A stretch of DNA of 64,000 bases, taken from Collinsella aerofaciens. GTDB lineage: Bacteria > Actinomycetota > Coriobacteriia > Coriobacteriales > Coriobacteriaceae. A program made the translations under genes and the position numbers. Below are positions 23,258 through 31,367 of this stretch, in pieces. The stretch covers positions 62,001 to 126,000 of the forward strand of contig JAPJOH010000001.1 of assembly GCA_030826265.1 (NCBI GenBank), given 5' to 3'. The stretch's first letter is position 1. The number at the start of each line of letters is the position of its first letter. The notes below the pieces were generated by a model. That model ran no database searches and was not told where the DNA came from. It worked only from the letters and a program-made list of their open reading frames with translations.

Positions 23258-24284
23258 CGATCTTGCCGATCGCGTTCTTAATGCAGCTGAAGGCGAGCCG
23301 CTTCGCAAAAGGGGTCATGCTAAGCCCCTCTATGTTGCGGTTATCGGGTGTCTTGTCGGAGTGTTGGCGACCGGAGGGGTCGCCTACGCCGTTATCAATT
23401 CCAGCTATTTTGCCTCAGCCTGGGGAAACCACGGCAACGGGGATTCCATTACCTGGACAAACGGCGGCTCATCGGGGACTAAATATACCTACACCAGAGA
23501 GTTTGGTGATGGCATCGCGCCCCAAAGCCTGGAGGGTGCAGTCCAGGAGGTTAATCTGTCCGTCGAGGGCAACGGCTATACGCTCGATATCCATGAGATG
23601 GCAATCGACCAAAACGGCTGCGGTGCTGTGACGTTTACGCTATCCAATCCAAATGGTGTTAACTACTACAAGCCGGCAGCAGAGACTGGCGAACTTGTTC
23701 TCTATGGTGAAGAAGAACAAGGCATCGGCACGCCCGGCATGAACTTCGGCGAGGAATGGGCTGACACACGCTGCACCATTGATAAGGACACATCAAGCGA
23801 TACTGTCATTAATGGCACGATGTACTTTGCTTCTATGGATCGCGAGCGAGGTTTTCAACATGCGGTCACCTGGAATATCTCGTGGACCGAGGGCGAAGGC
23901 GAGGATGCGAAGCCGTTCGAGGCATCGACGCCCGAGTTTAGCGTTGGAGCGTACGTCGATACAAAGGAACTCCGCTCCGATGACTCGCCTCTCGAGATCA
24001 GCCCGTTTTCTATCCAGACACACATCGATGATTTGGGCATTGACGCAGTCACGAAGAAGTTGACGGTTACCTACAAGGATGGATCGGAGCAGATTATCGA
24101 AGATGACGACGCAGGGGCGTTCAACTTATATTTTTCTTATACGCGCAATAGCGGAGAGAACATCTGGGTGCCAACGAAGTTGATTGATGTCGACCAAGTG
24201 GTCTCAGTAACGCTTGAGGGCACGAGGTGCACGTCAACAGGAGAGACCGAAACGGAAGAGTCCTTTACTATCGTCTATTCGTAA
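23208..24284 (+). CDS. Membrane-anchored putative anti-sigma factor (DUF4179-like)
   Basis: Protein of 358 residues: a short cytoplasmic N-terminal part (about 1-38, IKQAFESIQADSDLADRVL), one membrane segment at about 41-63 (LYVAVIGCLVGVLATGGVAY), then an extracellular beta-rich region with several Asp/Glu/Gly-rich stretches. This is the layout of anti-sigma proteins paired with ECF factors in Firmicutes and Actinobacteria. The N-terminal part would hold the sigma factor and the outer part would sense an unknown envelope signal. The GTG at 23208 follows GGAGGGAG and overlaps the sigma gene by 50 bases. The family name is from memory of such pairs; the function is inference from position and layout. 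Confidence 0.75.
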   Translation: MKSNQIKQAFESIQADSDLADRVLNAAEGEPLRKRGHAKPLYVAVIGCLVGVLATGGVAYAVINSSYFASAWGNHGNGDSITWTNGGSSGTKYTYTREFGDGIAPQSLEGAVQEVNLSVEGNGYTLDIHEMAIDQNGCGAVTFTLSNPNGVNYYKPAAETGELVLYGEEEQGIGTPGMNFGEEWADTRCTIDKDTSSDTVINGTMYFASMDRERGFQHAVTWNISWTEGEGEDAKPFEASTPEFSVGAYVDTKELRSDDSPLEISPFSIQTHIDDLGIDAVTKKLTVTYKDGSEQIIEDDDAGAFNLYFSYTRNSGENIWVPTKLIDVDQVVSVTLEGTRCTSTGETETEESFTIVYS

Positions 24285-24289
24285 GGTCT

Positions 24290-24324
24290 GAGGCCGCTTC
24301 CTACTAGGGGAAGCGGCCTCTTTT
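24290..24324 (+). terminator. Terminator of the sigma/anti-sigma pair
   Basis: The perfect stem GAGGCCGCTTCC / GGAAGCGGCCTC is followed by TTTT. Confidence 0.9.
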
Positions 24325-24387
24325 GCGTTAAATGGAAACGCCGCCGATTTCCATGCGACAGATGAGAGCAGATTACCGCTGGAGCGC

Positions 24388-24438
24388 GACGTTTCCCCAG
24401 ATAAAACCGACCAAAATAAACCTGTCCCTTTTTGGCAG
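24388..24438. repeat. Intergenic repeat, family 3, copy 1
   Basis: This 51-base sequence matches 50043-50093 at 44 of 51 positions, on the same strand. Shared blocks are CCAGATAAAACC and CCAAAATAAACCTGTCC. It has no coding potential and lies in the 406-base gap between the anti-sigma terminator and the rpsL promoter. Confidence 0.75.
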
Positions 24439-24568
24439 GTAACGTTGCCCCGACGAGCGCATCGGATTCCCGGTCCGGGCGGCCGCCCCCGCGCACAGAA
24501 GGGGATTCCTTTTGTGTAGGCTTTGCGGAAATGTGCCAATTTTGGGATACGCCCGGCGGCGTGGTCTG

Positions 24569-24597
24569 TTGACGGCACAGCTAACGCCACGTATCCT
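24569..24597 (+). promoter_or_regulatory. Predicted str operon promoter
   Basis: TTGACG and TATCCT are separated by exactly 17 bases, giving a leader of about 85 bases before rpsL that contains a small AGGGG/CCCCT hairpin (24617-24634). Confidence 0.65.
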
Positions 24598-24690
24598 ATC
24601 GAACTGCGTGTTTCGTAGGGGGATGCTGACCCCTCGATTCAAGCCGTTGCACTTTACAAAAAGCTGGAATCATTCGAGAAGGAGTACGCT

Positions 24691-25068
24691 TTGCCTACTA
24701 TTAACCAGCTGGTTCGCCAGGGCCGTCGTTCCGTGCCCAAGAAGTCCAAGAACGCTGCTCTGCAGCACAACTCCCAGAAGCGCGGCGTGTGCACCCGCGT
24801 CTTCACCACGAGCCCTAAGAAGCCGAACTCGGCTCTTCGTAAGGTTGCCCGTGTTCGCCTTGTCAACGGCATCGAAGTTACTGCTTACATCCCGGGTGAG
24901 GGCCACAACCTGCAGGAGCACTCCATCGTGCTCGTCCGCGGCGGTCGTGTCCGTGACCTCCCTGGTGTCCGTTATCACGTCATCCGTGGCGCCTACGACG
25001 CTGCTCCGGTCCAGAACCGTATGCAGGCCCGTTCCAAGTACGGTGCTAAGCGCCCCAAGGCTAAATAA
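24691..25068 (+). CDS. rpsL: 30S ribosomal protein S12
   Basis: Small-subunit protein at the decoding centre, 125 residues. KKPNSALRK around residue 43-51 is standard, with Lys at 43. At residue 88, where most bacteria have Lys (GGRVKDLPG), this protein has Arg (GGRVRDLPG). That change is a known streptomycin-resistance substitution in other species. Asp89, the usual methylthiolation site, is kept. The start is TTG at 24691, after AGAAGGAG, matching the family N-terminus PTINQLVRQGR. It is first in the rpsL-rpsG-fusA-rpsJ operon. Confidence 0.98.
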   Translation: MPTINQLVRQGRRSVPKKSKNAALQHNSQKRGVCTRVFTTSPKKPNSALRKVARVRLVNGIEVTAYIPGEGHNLQEHSIVLVRGGRVRDLPGVRYHVIRGAYDAAPVQNRMQARSKYGAKRPKAK

Positions 25069-25141
25069 GCCAGATAACGTTTTGATACTTTCGCCGTGTG
25101 CCGCCTAAGCGCCGCACGGTAGACACTTAAGGAGATTTCAC

Positions 25142-25615
25142 ATGCCGCGTCGTGCAGCAGCTAATCGTCGTGAGGTTCAGCCTGACGCCGTTTACAACAA
25201 CCGCCTGGTGACTCAGCTCATCAACAAGGTCCTTCTTGACGGCAAGAAGGCCACCGCTGAGCGCATCGTTTACACCGCTTTCGAGATCGTTGCCGAGAAG
25301 TCCGAGGGTGGCGACGCTCTCGCTACCTTCAAGAAGGCTATGGACAACGTCAAGCCCACGCTCGAGGTTAAGCCCAAGCGTGTCGGTGGCGCTACCTATC
25401 AGGTCCCGATGGAGGTCAACTCTCGTCGTTCCACCGCTCTGGGTATCCGCTGGATCGTCAACTTCTCCCGCGCTCGCAAGGAGAAGACCATGGCCGAGCG
25501 TCTCGCCAACGAGATTCTCGACGCTTCCAACGGCCTGGGCGCTTCCGTCAAGAAGCGTGAGGACGTCTTCAAGATGGCCGAGGCCAACCGCGCGTTCTCT
25601 CACTATCGTTGGTAA
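25142..25615 (+). CDS. rpsG: 30S ribosomal protein S7
   Basis: Primary binding protein of the 16S rRNA 3' domain, 157 residues, normal length. PRRAAANRREVQPDAVYNNR at the N-terminus and FSRARKEKTMAERLANEILD are typical. The ATG follows TTAAGGAG. It lies 73 bases after rpsL with a small GC hairpin between, and 19 bases before fusA. Confidence 0.98.
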   Translation: MPRRAAANRREVQPDAVYNNRLVTQLINKVLLDGKKATAERIVYTAFEIVAEKSEGGDALATFKKAMDNVKPTLEVKPKRVGGATYQVPMEVNSRRSTALGIRWIVNFSRARKEKTMAERLANEILDASNGLGASVKKREDVFKMAEANRAFSHYRW

Positions 25616-25634
25616 GTTAAGGTAAGGAACTAAC

Positions 25635-27734
25635 ATGGCTAAGCCTAAGTACAAGCTTTCCGATACCCGTAACATCGGCATCATGGCCCACATCGATGCC
25701 GGTAAGACCACCACGACCGAGCGTATTCTTTACTACACCGGTAAGACCCACAAGATCGGTGAGGTCCATGAGGGCGCTGCCACCATGGACTGGATGGTTC
25801 AGGAGCAGGAGCGCGGCGTAACCATTACCTCCGCTGCTACCACGTGCTTCTGGAACAAGGACGGTAAGGACTACCGCATCCAGATCATCGACACCCCGGG
25901 CCACGTTGACTTCACCGCCGAGGTCGAGCGCTGCCTGCGCGTCCTCGATGGCGCTGTCGCCGTCTTCGACGCCGTTGCCGGCGTTCAGCCCCAGTCTGAG
26001 ACCGTTTGGCGTCAGGCTTCTACCTTCAACGTCCCCCGCATCGCCTTCATCAATAAGTATGATCGCGTGGGCGCTGACTTCTTCAACGCTATCGAGACCA
26101 TGAAGGATCGTCTCGACGCTAACGCCGTGGCCGCTCAGGTCCCGATGGGCGCCGAGGACAACTTCTGGGGCGTCATCGACCTGGTCACCATGACTGCATG
26201 GGACTTCAAGGCCGACGAGAAGGGTATGACCTACCCCGAGCCGATGGACGAGATCCCGGCTGAGTTCGCCGACATCGCTGCCACCAAGCGCGAGGAGCTC
26301 CTTGACGCTGCTGCCAGCTTTGACGACGAGCTCATGGAGAAGATCCTCATGGAGGAGGACTTCACCGTCGAGGAGCTTAAGGCCGCTCTGCGCAAGGGCG
26401 TTCTGGCCAACGAGCTCAACCTCGTCTTCGTGGGCTCCGCCTACAAGAACAAGGGCGTTCAGGAGCTGCTCGACGCTGTCGTCGACTACCTGCCCAGCCC
26501 GCTCGACGTTGAGGCCGTCACCGGTACCGATCCGGACACCGGCGAGGAGATCCAGCGTCATCCTTCCTTCGACGAGCCCTTCTCCGGCCTGGTCTTCAAG
26601 ATCATGACCGACCCGTTCGTCGGTAAGCTCACCTACGTCCGCGTTTACTCCGGCCGCGCCGAGTCCGGCTCCTACGTTGTCAACGCTTCCAACGGTCAGC
26701 GCGAGCGCCTCGGCCGCATCCTCGAGATGAACGCCGCCGAGCGTATCGACCGTGACGACGCTGCCGCCGGCGACATCGTCGCTTGCGTCGGCTTCAAGAA
26801 CTCCACCACCGGCGACACCCTGTGCGCCGAGGGCAAGGAGATCGTCCTCGAGAAGATCGAGTTCGCTAAGCCCGTTATCGACGTTGCCATCGAGCCCAAG
26901 ACCAAGGCCGAGCAGGACAAGATGTCCCTGGCTCTGACCAAGCTCGCCGAGGAGGACCCGACCTTCCAGGTGTCCACCAACCACGAGACCGGCCAGACCA
27001 TCATCGCCGGCATGGGCGAGCTGCACCTCGAGATCATCGTCGACCGTCTGCTCCGTGAGTTCAAGGTTGACGCTAACGTTGGTAAGCCCCAGGTTGCCTA
27101 CCGCGAGACCGCTGGTCACGACGTCGAGAAGGCTGAGGGCAAGTTCGTCCGTCAGTCCGGCGGTCGCGGTCAGTACGGCCATGCCGTCATCAAGCTCGAG
27201 AAGATGGAGGAGGGCTTCGGCTACGAGTTCGTCAACGCTATCGTCGGCGGCGTCGTGCCCAAGGAGTACATCCCGTCCATCGACAAGGGCATCCAGGAGG
27301 CCCTGAACACCGGTGTTATCGCCGGCTTCCCGGTCCTCGACGTTAAGGTCACCCTGTTCGACGGTTCTTACCACGAGGTCGACTCCTCCGAGGCCGCCTT
27401 CAAGATCGCCGGTTCCATGGCTATCAAGGACGCCCTCAAGAAGTCCGACCCGCAGCTGCTCGAGCCGATCATGGCTGTCGAGGTCGAGACCCCCGAGCAG
27501 TACATGGGCGACGTTATGGGCAACCTCTCCGGTCGCCGCGGCAAGATCGAGGGTATGGAGGATCGCAAGAACAGCAAGCTCATCCGTGCCAAGGTGCCGC
27601 TGGGCGAGATGTTCGGTTACGCTACCGACCTTCGCTCCCAGACCCAGGGCCGTGCATCCTACACGATGCAGTTCGACTCTTATGAGCCCGCGCCCAAGTC
27701 CATCGTGGACGAGGTCATGAGCAAGAACGCCTAA
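25635..27734 (+). CDS. fusA: Elongation factor G
   Basis: GTPase that drives translocation on the ribosome, 699 residues, normal length. The G motifs are AHIDAGKTTTTERIL, DTPGHVDFT and NKYDRVGADF, and domain IV contains QSGGRGQYGHAVIKLE. The ATG at 25635 follows AAGGTAAGGAAC. It is third in the str operon. No sign of a second, paralogous EF-G type is seen here. Confidence 0.98.
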   Translation: MAKPKYKLSDTRNIGIMAHIDAGKTTTTERILYYTGKTHKIGEVHEGAATMDWMVQEQERGVTITSAATTCFWNKDGKDYRIQIIDTPGHVDFTAEVERCLRVLDGAVAVFDAVAGVQPQSETVWRQASTFNVPRIAFINKYDRVGADFFNAIETMKDRLDANAVAAQVPMGAEDNFWGVIDLVTMTAWDFKADEKGMTYPEPMDEIPAEFADIAATKREELLDAAASFDDELMEKILMEEDFTVEELKAALRKGVLANELNLVFVGSAYKNKGVQELLDAVVDYLPSPLDVEAVTGTDPDTGEEIQRHPSFDEPFSGLVFKIMTDPFVGKLTYVRVYSGRAESGSYVVNASNGQRERLGRILEMNAAERIDRDDAAAGDIVACVGFKNSTTGDTLCAEGKEIVLEKIEFAKPVIDVAIEPKTKAEQDKMSLALTKLAEEDPTFQVSTNHETGQTIIAGMGELHLEIIVDRLLREFKVDANVGKPQVAYRETAGHDVEKAEGKFVRQSGGRGQYGHAVIKLEKMEEGFGYEFVNAIVGGVVPKEYIPSIDKGIQEALNTGVIAGFPVLDVKVTLFDGSYHEVDSSEAAFKIAGSMAIKDALKKSDPQLLEPIMAVEVETPEQYMGDVMGNLSGRRGKIEGMEDRKNSKLIRAKVPLGEMFGYATDLRSQTQGRASYTMQFDSYEPAPKSIVDEVMSKNA

Positions 27735-27794
27735 GTTCGAGCTCCCTGTTACGTAATCCGCGAGAACATCTCTCGCACTCTTTGGAGGTTTAAG

Positions 27795-28103
27795 TTGGCT
27801 ACCCAGAAGATCCGCATTCGCCTCAAGGGCTATGATCACGAGGTCGTCGATCAGTCCGCGAAGCTCATCGTCGAGACCGCTCAGAAGACCGGCGCTCGCG
27901 TTTCCGGTCCTGTCCCCCTGCCCACCGAGCGCAACCTGTACACGGTTATCCGCTCGCCGCATGTGAACAAGGACTCCCGTGAGCAGTTCGAGATGCGCAC
28001 CCACAAGCGCCTCATCGACATCCTCGACCCCACCTCGGGCACCGTTGATTCGCTCATGCGTCTCGACCTCCCCGCTGGCGTCGACATCGACATCAAGCTC
28101 TAA
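27795..28103 (+). CDS. rpsJ: 30S ribosomal protein S10
   Basis: Small-subunit protein, also NusE in antitermination complexes, 102 residues. KIRIRLKGYDHEVVDQSAKL and SPHVNKDSREQFEMRTHKR are typical. The start is TTG at 27795, after TTTGGAGG. It ends the str operon and is followed by a strong terminator, so it is cut off from rplC, its usual neighbour, which lies 14 kb downstream. Confidence 0.97.
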   Translation: MATQKIRIRLKGYDHEVVDQSAKLIVETAQKTGARVSGPVPLPTERNLYTVIRSPHVNKDSREQFEMRTHKRLIDILDPTSGTVDSLMRLDLPAGVDIDIKL

Positions 28104-28125
28104 GCGATATCGCTCATAGCTTACA

Positions 28126-28160
28126 GGGCCCCGCTGCCGTTACGGTAGCGGGGCCCTTTT
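28126..28160 (+). terminator. str operon terminator
   Basis: A 13-bp stem (GGGCCCCGCTGCC / GGTAGCGGGGCCC, one G-T pair) is followed by TTTT and a further T-rich stretch. On the other strand it has no T run, so the end of birA is not served by it. Confidence 0.9.
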
Positions 28161-28219
28161 GTTTTGAGTTTAGATTTTGGGATAGCGAATTCGTCTGCCG
28201 AGCCGGCGGCTGCGGCGCC

Positions 28220-28996
28220 CTATTCGCTCAGGGGGCGCAAGGATGCTTCTTCGAAGTGGAAGACGCACAAGCCGCTCTCGGTCTCAATGCATGCGCGGCC
28301 GCAATCGTCGACCGTTCTAAATTTGCCTCGTGCCAGCTCGTCTCCAGCGGGGGAGCGGGCGATAACGTACTTCCCGATCCAATTGAGGTGAGCGATATAT
28401 TCGTCGTGGACGGGCACGAGCGGACCGGCGTCTTCTTCCTTGGCGTTGAGGCGCTCTGCCCAGGTATCTACAGCGTCTATAACTGCGTGATAGACCTCAT
28501 CGAGGAGCATGTCGACGGCAGGAACGCTCTCGTTGAGGTCCGAGAGGCCAATTGCCGCCAGGCCGCCATCGGGAACCTCTTGGGGCGTGTAGTTTACGTT
28601 GACACCAATGCCGCAGACGGCGAAAGGTTTGCCTTCGTTACCGCGTGCGGCCTCGACCAGAATGCCGCCGAGCTTGCGTCCTCGCGCGACCAGGTCGTTG
28701 GGCCATTTAAGGCGAATCTCGTTTGCAAGACCCTGCTTTTCGAGTGCTTCGAGCACCGCTAGGCCGCAGACGGCGGCAAGACCAGAGTACTTTGCGGGAT
28801 TAACGCATGGACGCAGGACAATCGAAAGCAATAGGTTGCCGGCGGTTGAATCCCACTTGTGGCCGCGCCGGCCGCGTCCAGCCGTTTGCGCGCGGGCGGC
28901 AAGTCCTGTGCCGTGCGGCGCACCCTGTTTTCCTGCCTCGAGCAGGTCATCGTTGGTCGATCCGGTTACGTCGACAATCGTTAATTGGGCATCCAT
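28220..28996 (-). CDS. birA: Biotin-[acetyl-CoA carboxylase] ligase, catalytic type without HTH
   Basis: Attaches biotin to the carrier lysine of AccB, encoded at 34376 in the divergent operon. The 258 residues contain the ligase signature STNDDL, the biotinyl-AMP loop GRGRRGHKWDS, KWPNDLVARGRKLGGILVE and the C-terminal small domain. The N-terminal DNA-binding domain of the E. coli type is absent, so it should not act as a repressor. The ATG at 28996 follows AAGGAGG; upstream codons to 29077 are unlikely to be coding. The divergent arrangement with fabH may share control. Confidence 0.93.
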   Translation of the reverse strand: MDAQLTIVDVTGSTNDDLLEAGKQGAPHGTGLAARAQTAGRGRRGHKWDSTAGNLLLSIVLRPCVNPAKYSGLAAVCGLAVLEALEKQGLANEIRLKWPNDLVARGRKLGGILVEAARGNEGKPFAVCGIGVNVNYTPQEVPDGGLAAIGLSDLNESVPAVDMLLDEVYHAVIDAVDTWAERLNAKEEDAGPLVPVHDEYIAHLNWIGKYVIARSPAGDELARGKFRTVDDCGRACIETESGLCVFHFEEASLRPLSE

Positions 28997-29090
28997 AGCG
29001 GCTGCTACCTCCTTATTGAATAAGTGAATGACGCAATGGTGTCGAGAGATAGACACAATGTGAAGCCTTTGTCGCATTTGGACAATTTAA

Positions 29091-29106
29091 TGTTAACACG
29101 TCAACA
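29091..29106. promoter_or_regulatory. Palindromic site 1 in the birA-fabH gap
   Basis: TGTTAACACGTCAACA is a near-perfect palindrome (TGTT-AC--GT-AACA). A copy differing in one base lies 48 bases downstream. The pair suggests an operator for a fatty-acid regulator. Confidence 0.55.
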
Positions 29107-29138
29107 AAGACTGAAATGCGTTATCCTCTCTTGGTCGA

Positions 29139-29154
29139 TGTAAACACGTCAACA
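29139..29154. promoter_or_regulatory. Palindromic site 2 in the birA-fabH gap
   Basis: TGTAAACACGTCAACA is a copy of site 1, centred about 26 bases before the fabH start codon and just before the ribosome site. A TATCCT hexamer between the two sites may be the fabH -10 element. Confidence 0.55.
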
Positions 29155-29172
29155 ACTCAAAGGAGGTTAGTG

Positions 29173-30132
29173 ATGGGTTTCACGATTCTTGGAACAGGTT
29201 CGGCACTTCCTGAGCGCAGTGTTTCCAATGACGAGCTGTCTGAGTTCCTCGATACCTCGGATGAGTGGATTTTTACCCGCACAGGTATCAAGAGCCGCCA
29301 CGTCTGCACCACCGAGTCACTTAACGACCTTGCCGTAGCGGCGAGCGAGCGGGCACTCCAGGTGTCTGGAATCGACGCGAGCCAGCTGGATCTGATCGTC
29401 TGCTCGACGACGACGGGTGACCACCTTGTTCCCGCTGAGGCGTGTGCCGTTGCTGAGCGACTAGGCGCGACGTGCCCTGCCTTCGATGTCTCGGCGGCTT
29501 GTGCCGGCTTCGTATTTGCGCTCGATGTCGCCGAGGGCTATATCGCCCGCAGCCGTGCCGAGCGCGTGCTTGTCGTTGCTGCCGAGCAGATGACGCGCGC
29601 GCTCGACTGGACCGACCGTGCCACCTGCGTGCTCTTTGGCGATGGGGCGGGCGCCGCAGTGATTGAAGCTGGGGGAGACAACCCCCTTGCCGTTGAGCTT
29701 TCGACGGCGCCCGACGTCGAGACGTTGCGCGTTCCCGGTCTGGTCGGTACCTCGCCGTTTAAGGCTTCCGCAGATAGCGCGAGCGTGCTGTCCATGAATG
29801 GCCGCCGCGTGTTCAAGTTCGGCGTCAACGCCATCTGCGACACGGTCCATAAGCTTGCGAACGATGCGGGCATTTTGGTCGAAGACATCGATCATTTTGT
29901 ATTCCATCAGGCTAACGAACGAATCCTGAGCCAGGCGGTCAAGCGCCTGGGCGTGCCGGACGAGCGCGTGGTTCGCACGTTGCGCGAGACCGGCAACATT
30001 TCGAGCGCATGCATTCCGCTTGCCCTCGACCGGCTGGCAAACGCCGGTGCACTTCACACAGGCGACACCATCGCCTTGGTTGGATTTGGCGCCGGTCTGG
30101 ATATAGGTGGCTATCTGCTTCGTTGGAAGTAG
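29173..30132 (+). CDS. fabH: 3-oxoacyl-ACP synthase III (FabH)
   Basis: Starts fatty acid synthesis by condensing acyl-CoA with malonyl-ACP. The 319-residue thiolase-fold protein has catalytic Cys110 in SAACAGFVFALD, His in FVFHQANERIL and Asn in RETGNISSACIPLALD. The ATG at 29173 follows AGGAGGTTAGTG and fits the family start (MGFTILGTGSALPE). It is first in a ten-gene fatty acid operon and is likely the control point, given the paired palindromes upstream. Confidence 0.97.
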   Translation: MGFTILGTGSALPERSVSNDELSEFLDTSDEWIFTRTGIKSRHVCTTESLNDLAVAASERALQVSGIDASQLDLIVCSTTTGDHLVPAEACAVAERLGATCPAFDVSAACAGFVFALDVAEGYIARSRAERVLVVAAEQMTRALDWTDRATCVLFGDGAGAAVIEAGGDNPLAVELSTAPDVETLRVPGLVGTSPFKASADSASVLSMNGRRVFKFGVNAICDTVHKLANDAGILVEDIDHFVFHQANERILSQAVKRLGVPDERVVRTLRETGNISSACIPLALDRLANAGALHTGDTIALVGFGAGLDIGGYLLRWK

Positions 30133-30183
30133 TCGCACATAGGAAATAAAAACGCCCTAGGGCACAACCAAAGGAGAACTACC

Positions 30184-30420
30184 ATGGCAGATCAGAAGAC
30201 CTTCGAGCGCGTTTGCGACGTTATCCGCGAGACCGCCGGTCTTGACGACGTCGAGATGAAGCCCGAGTCCACGCTCGAGGAGATTGGTCTCGACAGTCTG
30301 GGCACCGTCGAGATCCTCGTCGCCGTCGAGGACGAGTTTGGCATCCAACTCGATACCGAGGAGAACCCCAAGACGGTCGGCGAGTTCGCCGATACGGTCG
30401 AGGCGGCATTGGAGAAGTAG
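30184..30420 (+). CDS. acpP: Acyl carrier protein
   Basis: Carries growing acyl chains on a phosphopantetheine arm. It is an acidic protein of 78 residues with the attachment site Ser38 in GLDSLGTVE and helix III features (FGIQLDTEENPKTVGEFAD). It follows AAGGAG. It sits between fabH and fabK, with two bases between its stop and the fabK start. Confidence 0.97.
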   Translation: MADQKTFERVCDVIRETAGLDDVEMKPESTLEEIGLDSLGTVEILVAVEDEFGIQLDTEENPKTVGEFADTVEAALEK

Positions 30421-30422
30421 AG

Positions 30423-31367
30423 ATGCTCAAGACTCCTCTCTGCGATCTGCTCGGCATCGAAAAGCCCGTGTTCCAGGGCGGTATGGCCTGGATTGCCGAC
30501 GCCTCGCTGGCGTCCGCAGTGTCCGAGGCGGGCGGCTTAGGGATTATCGCGGCCATGAACGCCGATGCCAACTGGCTGCGCGACCAGATTCACGAGCTGC
30601 GCGCCAGGACGGATAAGCCCTTTGGCGTCAACGTCATGCTCATGAGCCCGTTTGCCGACGAGGTCGCGCAGGTCGTGATTGACGAGCGAGTGCCGGTCGT
30701 CGTGACGGGCGCCGGCAATCCCGCCAAGTACATGAAGGCGTGGAACGAGGCGGGCATCAAGGTCATCCCGGTCGTTGCCTCGGTGGCGCTGGCGCGCCTC
30801 GTGGCACGTCGTGGAGCCACGGCGGTTGTTGCCGAGGGTACCGAATCGGGCGGCCATATTGGCGAGACCTCGACGATGGCACTGGTGCCGCAGGTCGTCG
30901 ATGCGGTCGACATTCCCGTCGTGGCCGCCGGCGGTATTGCCGACGGCCGCGGCGTGGCGGCCGCCTTTATGCTGGGCGCCGAAGGCGTGCAAGTGGGTAC
31001 GCGCTTTCTGGTCGCAGACGAGTGCACCGTCTCGGAGCAGTACAAAGAGATGGTCCTGAAGGCCAACGACACTTCGACGCGTGCGACCGGTCGCTCGACG
31101 GGACATCCAGTGCGCGCCCTCAAGAGCCCCTTCACCAACGCCTATGCCAAGAGCGAGGGTTCCGGCGCGAGTGCCGAGGAGCTCGGTGCTTTGGGAACCG
31201 GTGCACTGCGTAAGGCCGCCAAGGACGGCAACTACGAAGAGGGTTCGTTTTTGTGTGGACAGATTGCCGGCATGGTCAACGAGCGTCAGAGCGCACGCGA
31301 AATCGTTGACGATCTGGTCGATGGCGCCGAGCGCGTCCTGAAGGGTGCGTCCGCATGGGTAGCGTAG
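30423..31367 (+). CDS. fabK: Enoyl-ACP reductase II, FabK type
   Basis: FMN- and NAD(P)H-dependent reductase that finishes each elongation cycle; it is unrelated to FabI and insensitive to triclosan in known members. The 314-residue TIM-barrel has PVFQGGMAWIADASLA at the N-terminus, VTGAGNPAKYMKAW, the phosphate-binding EGTESGGHIG and VAAGGIADGRGVAAAFMLGA. No FabI or FabV gene is present in the operon. It overlaps fabD by 13 bases, indicating translational coupling. Confidence 0.95.
   Translation: MLKTPLCDLLGIEKPVFQGGMAWIADASLASAVSEAGGLGIIAAMNADANWLRDQIHELRARTDKPFGVNVMLMSPFADEVAQVVIDERVPVVVTGAGNPAKYMKAWNEAGIKVIPVVASVALARLVARRGATAVVAEGTESGGHIGETSTMALVPQVVDAVDIPVVAAGGIADGRGVAAAFMLGAEGVQVGTRFLVADECTVSEQYKEMVLKANDTSTRATGRSTGHPVRALKSPFTNAYAKSEGSGASAEELGALGTGALRKAAKDGNYEEGSFLCGQIAGMVNERQSAREIVDDLVDGAERVLKGASAWVA

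Noticed and set aside
28126..28160. rpsJ terminator also serving birA from the other strand
   Set aside because: On the minus strand the stem is followed by GTAAGC, not a T run, and it lies 60 bases beyond the birA stop.
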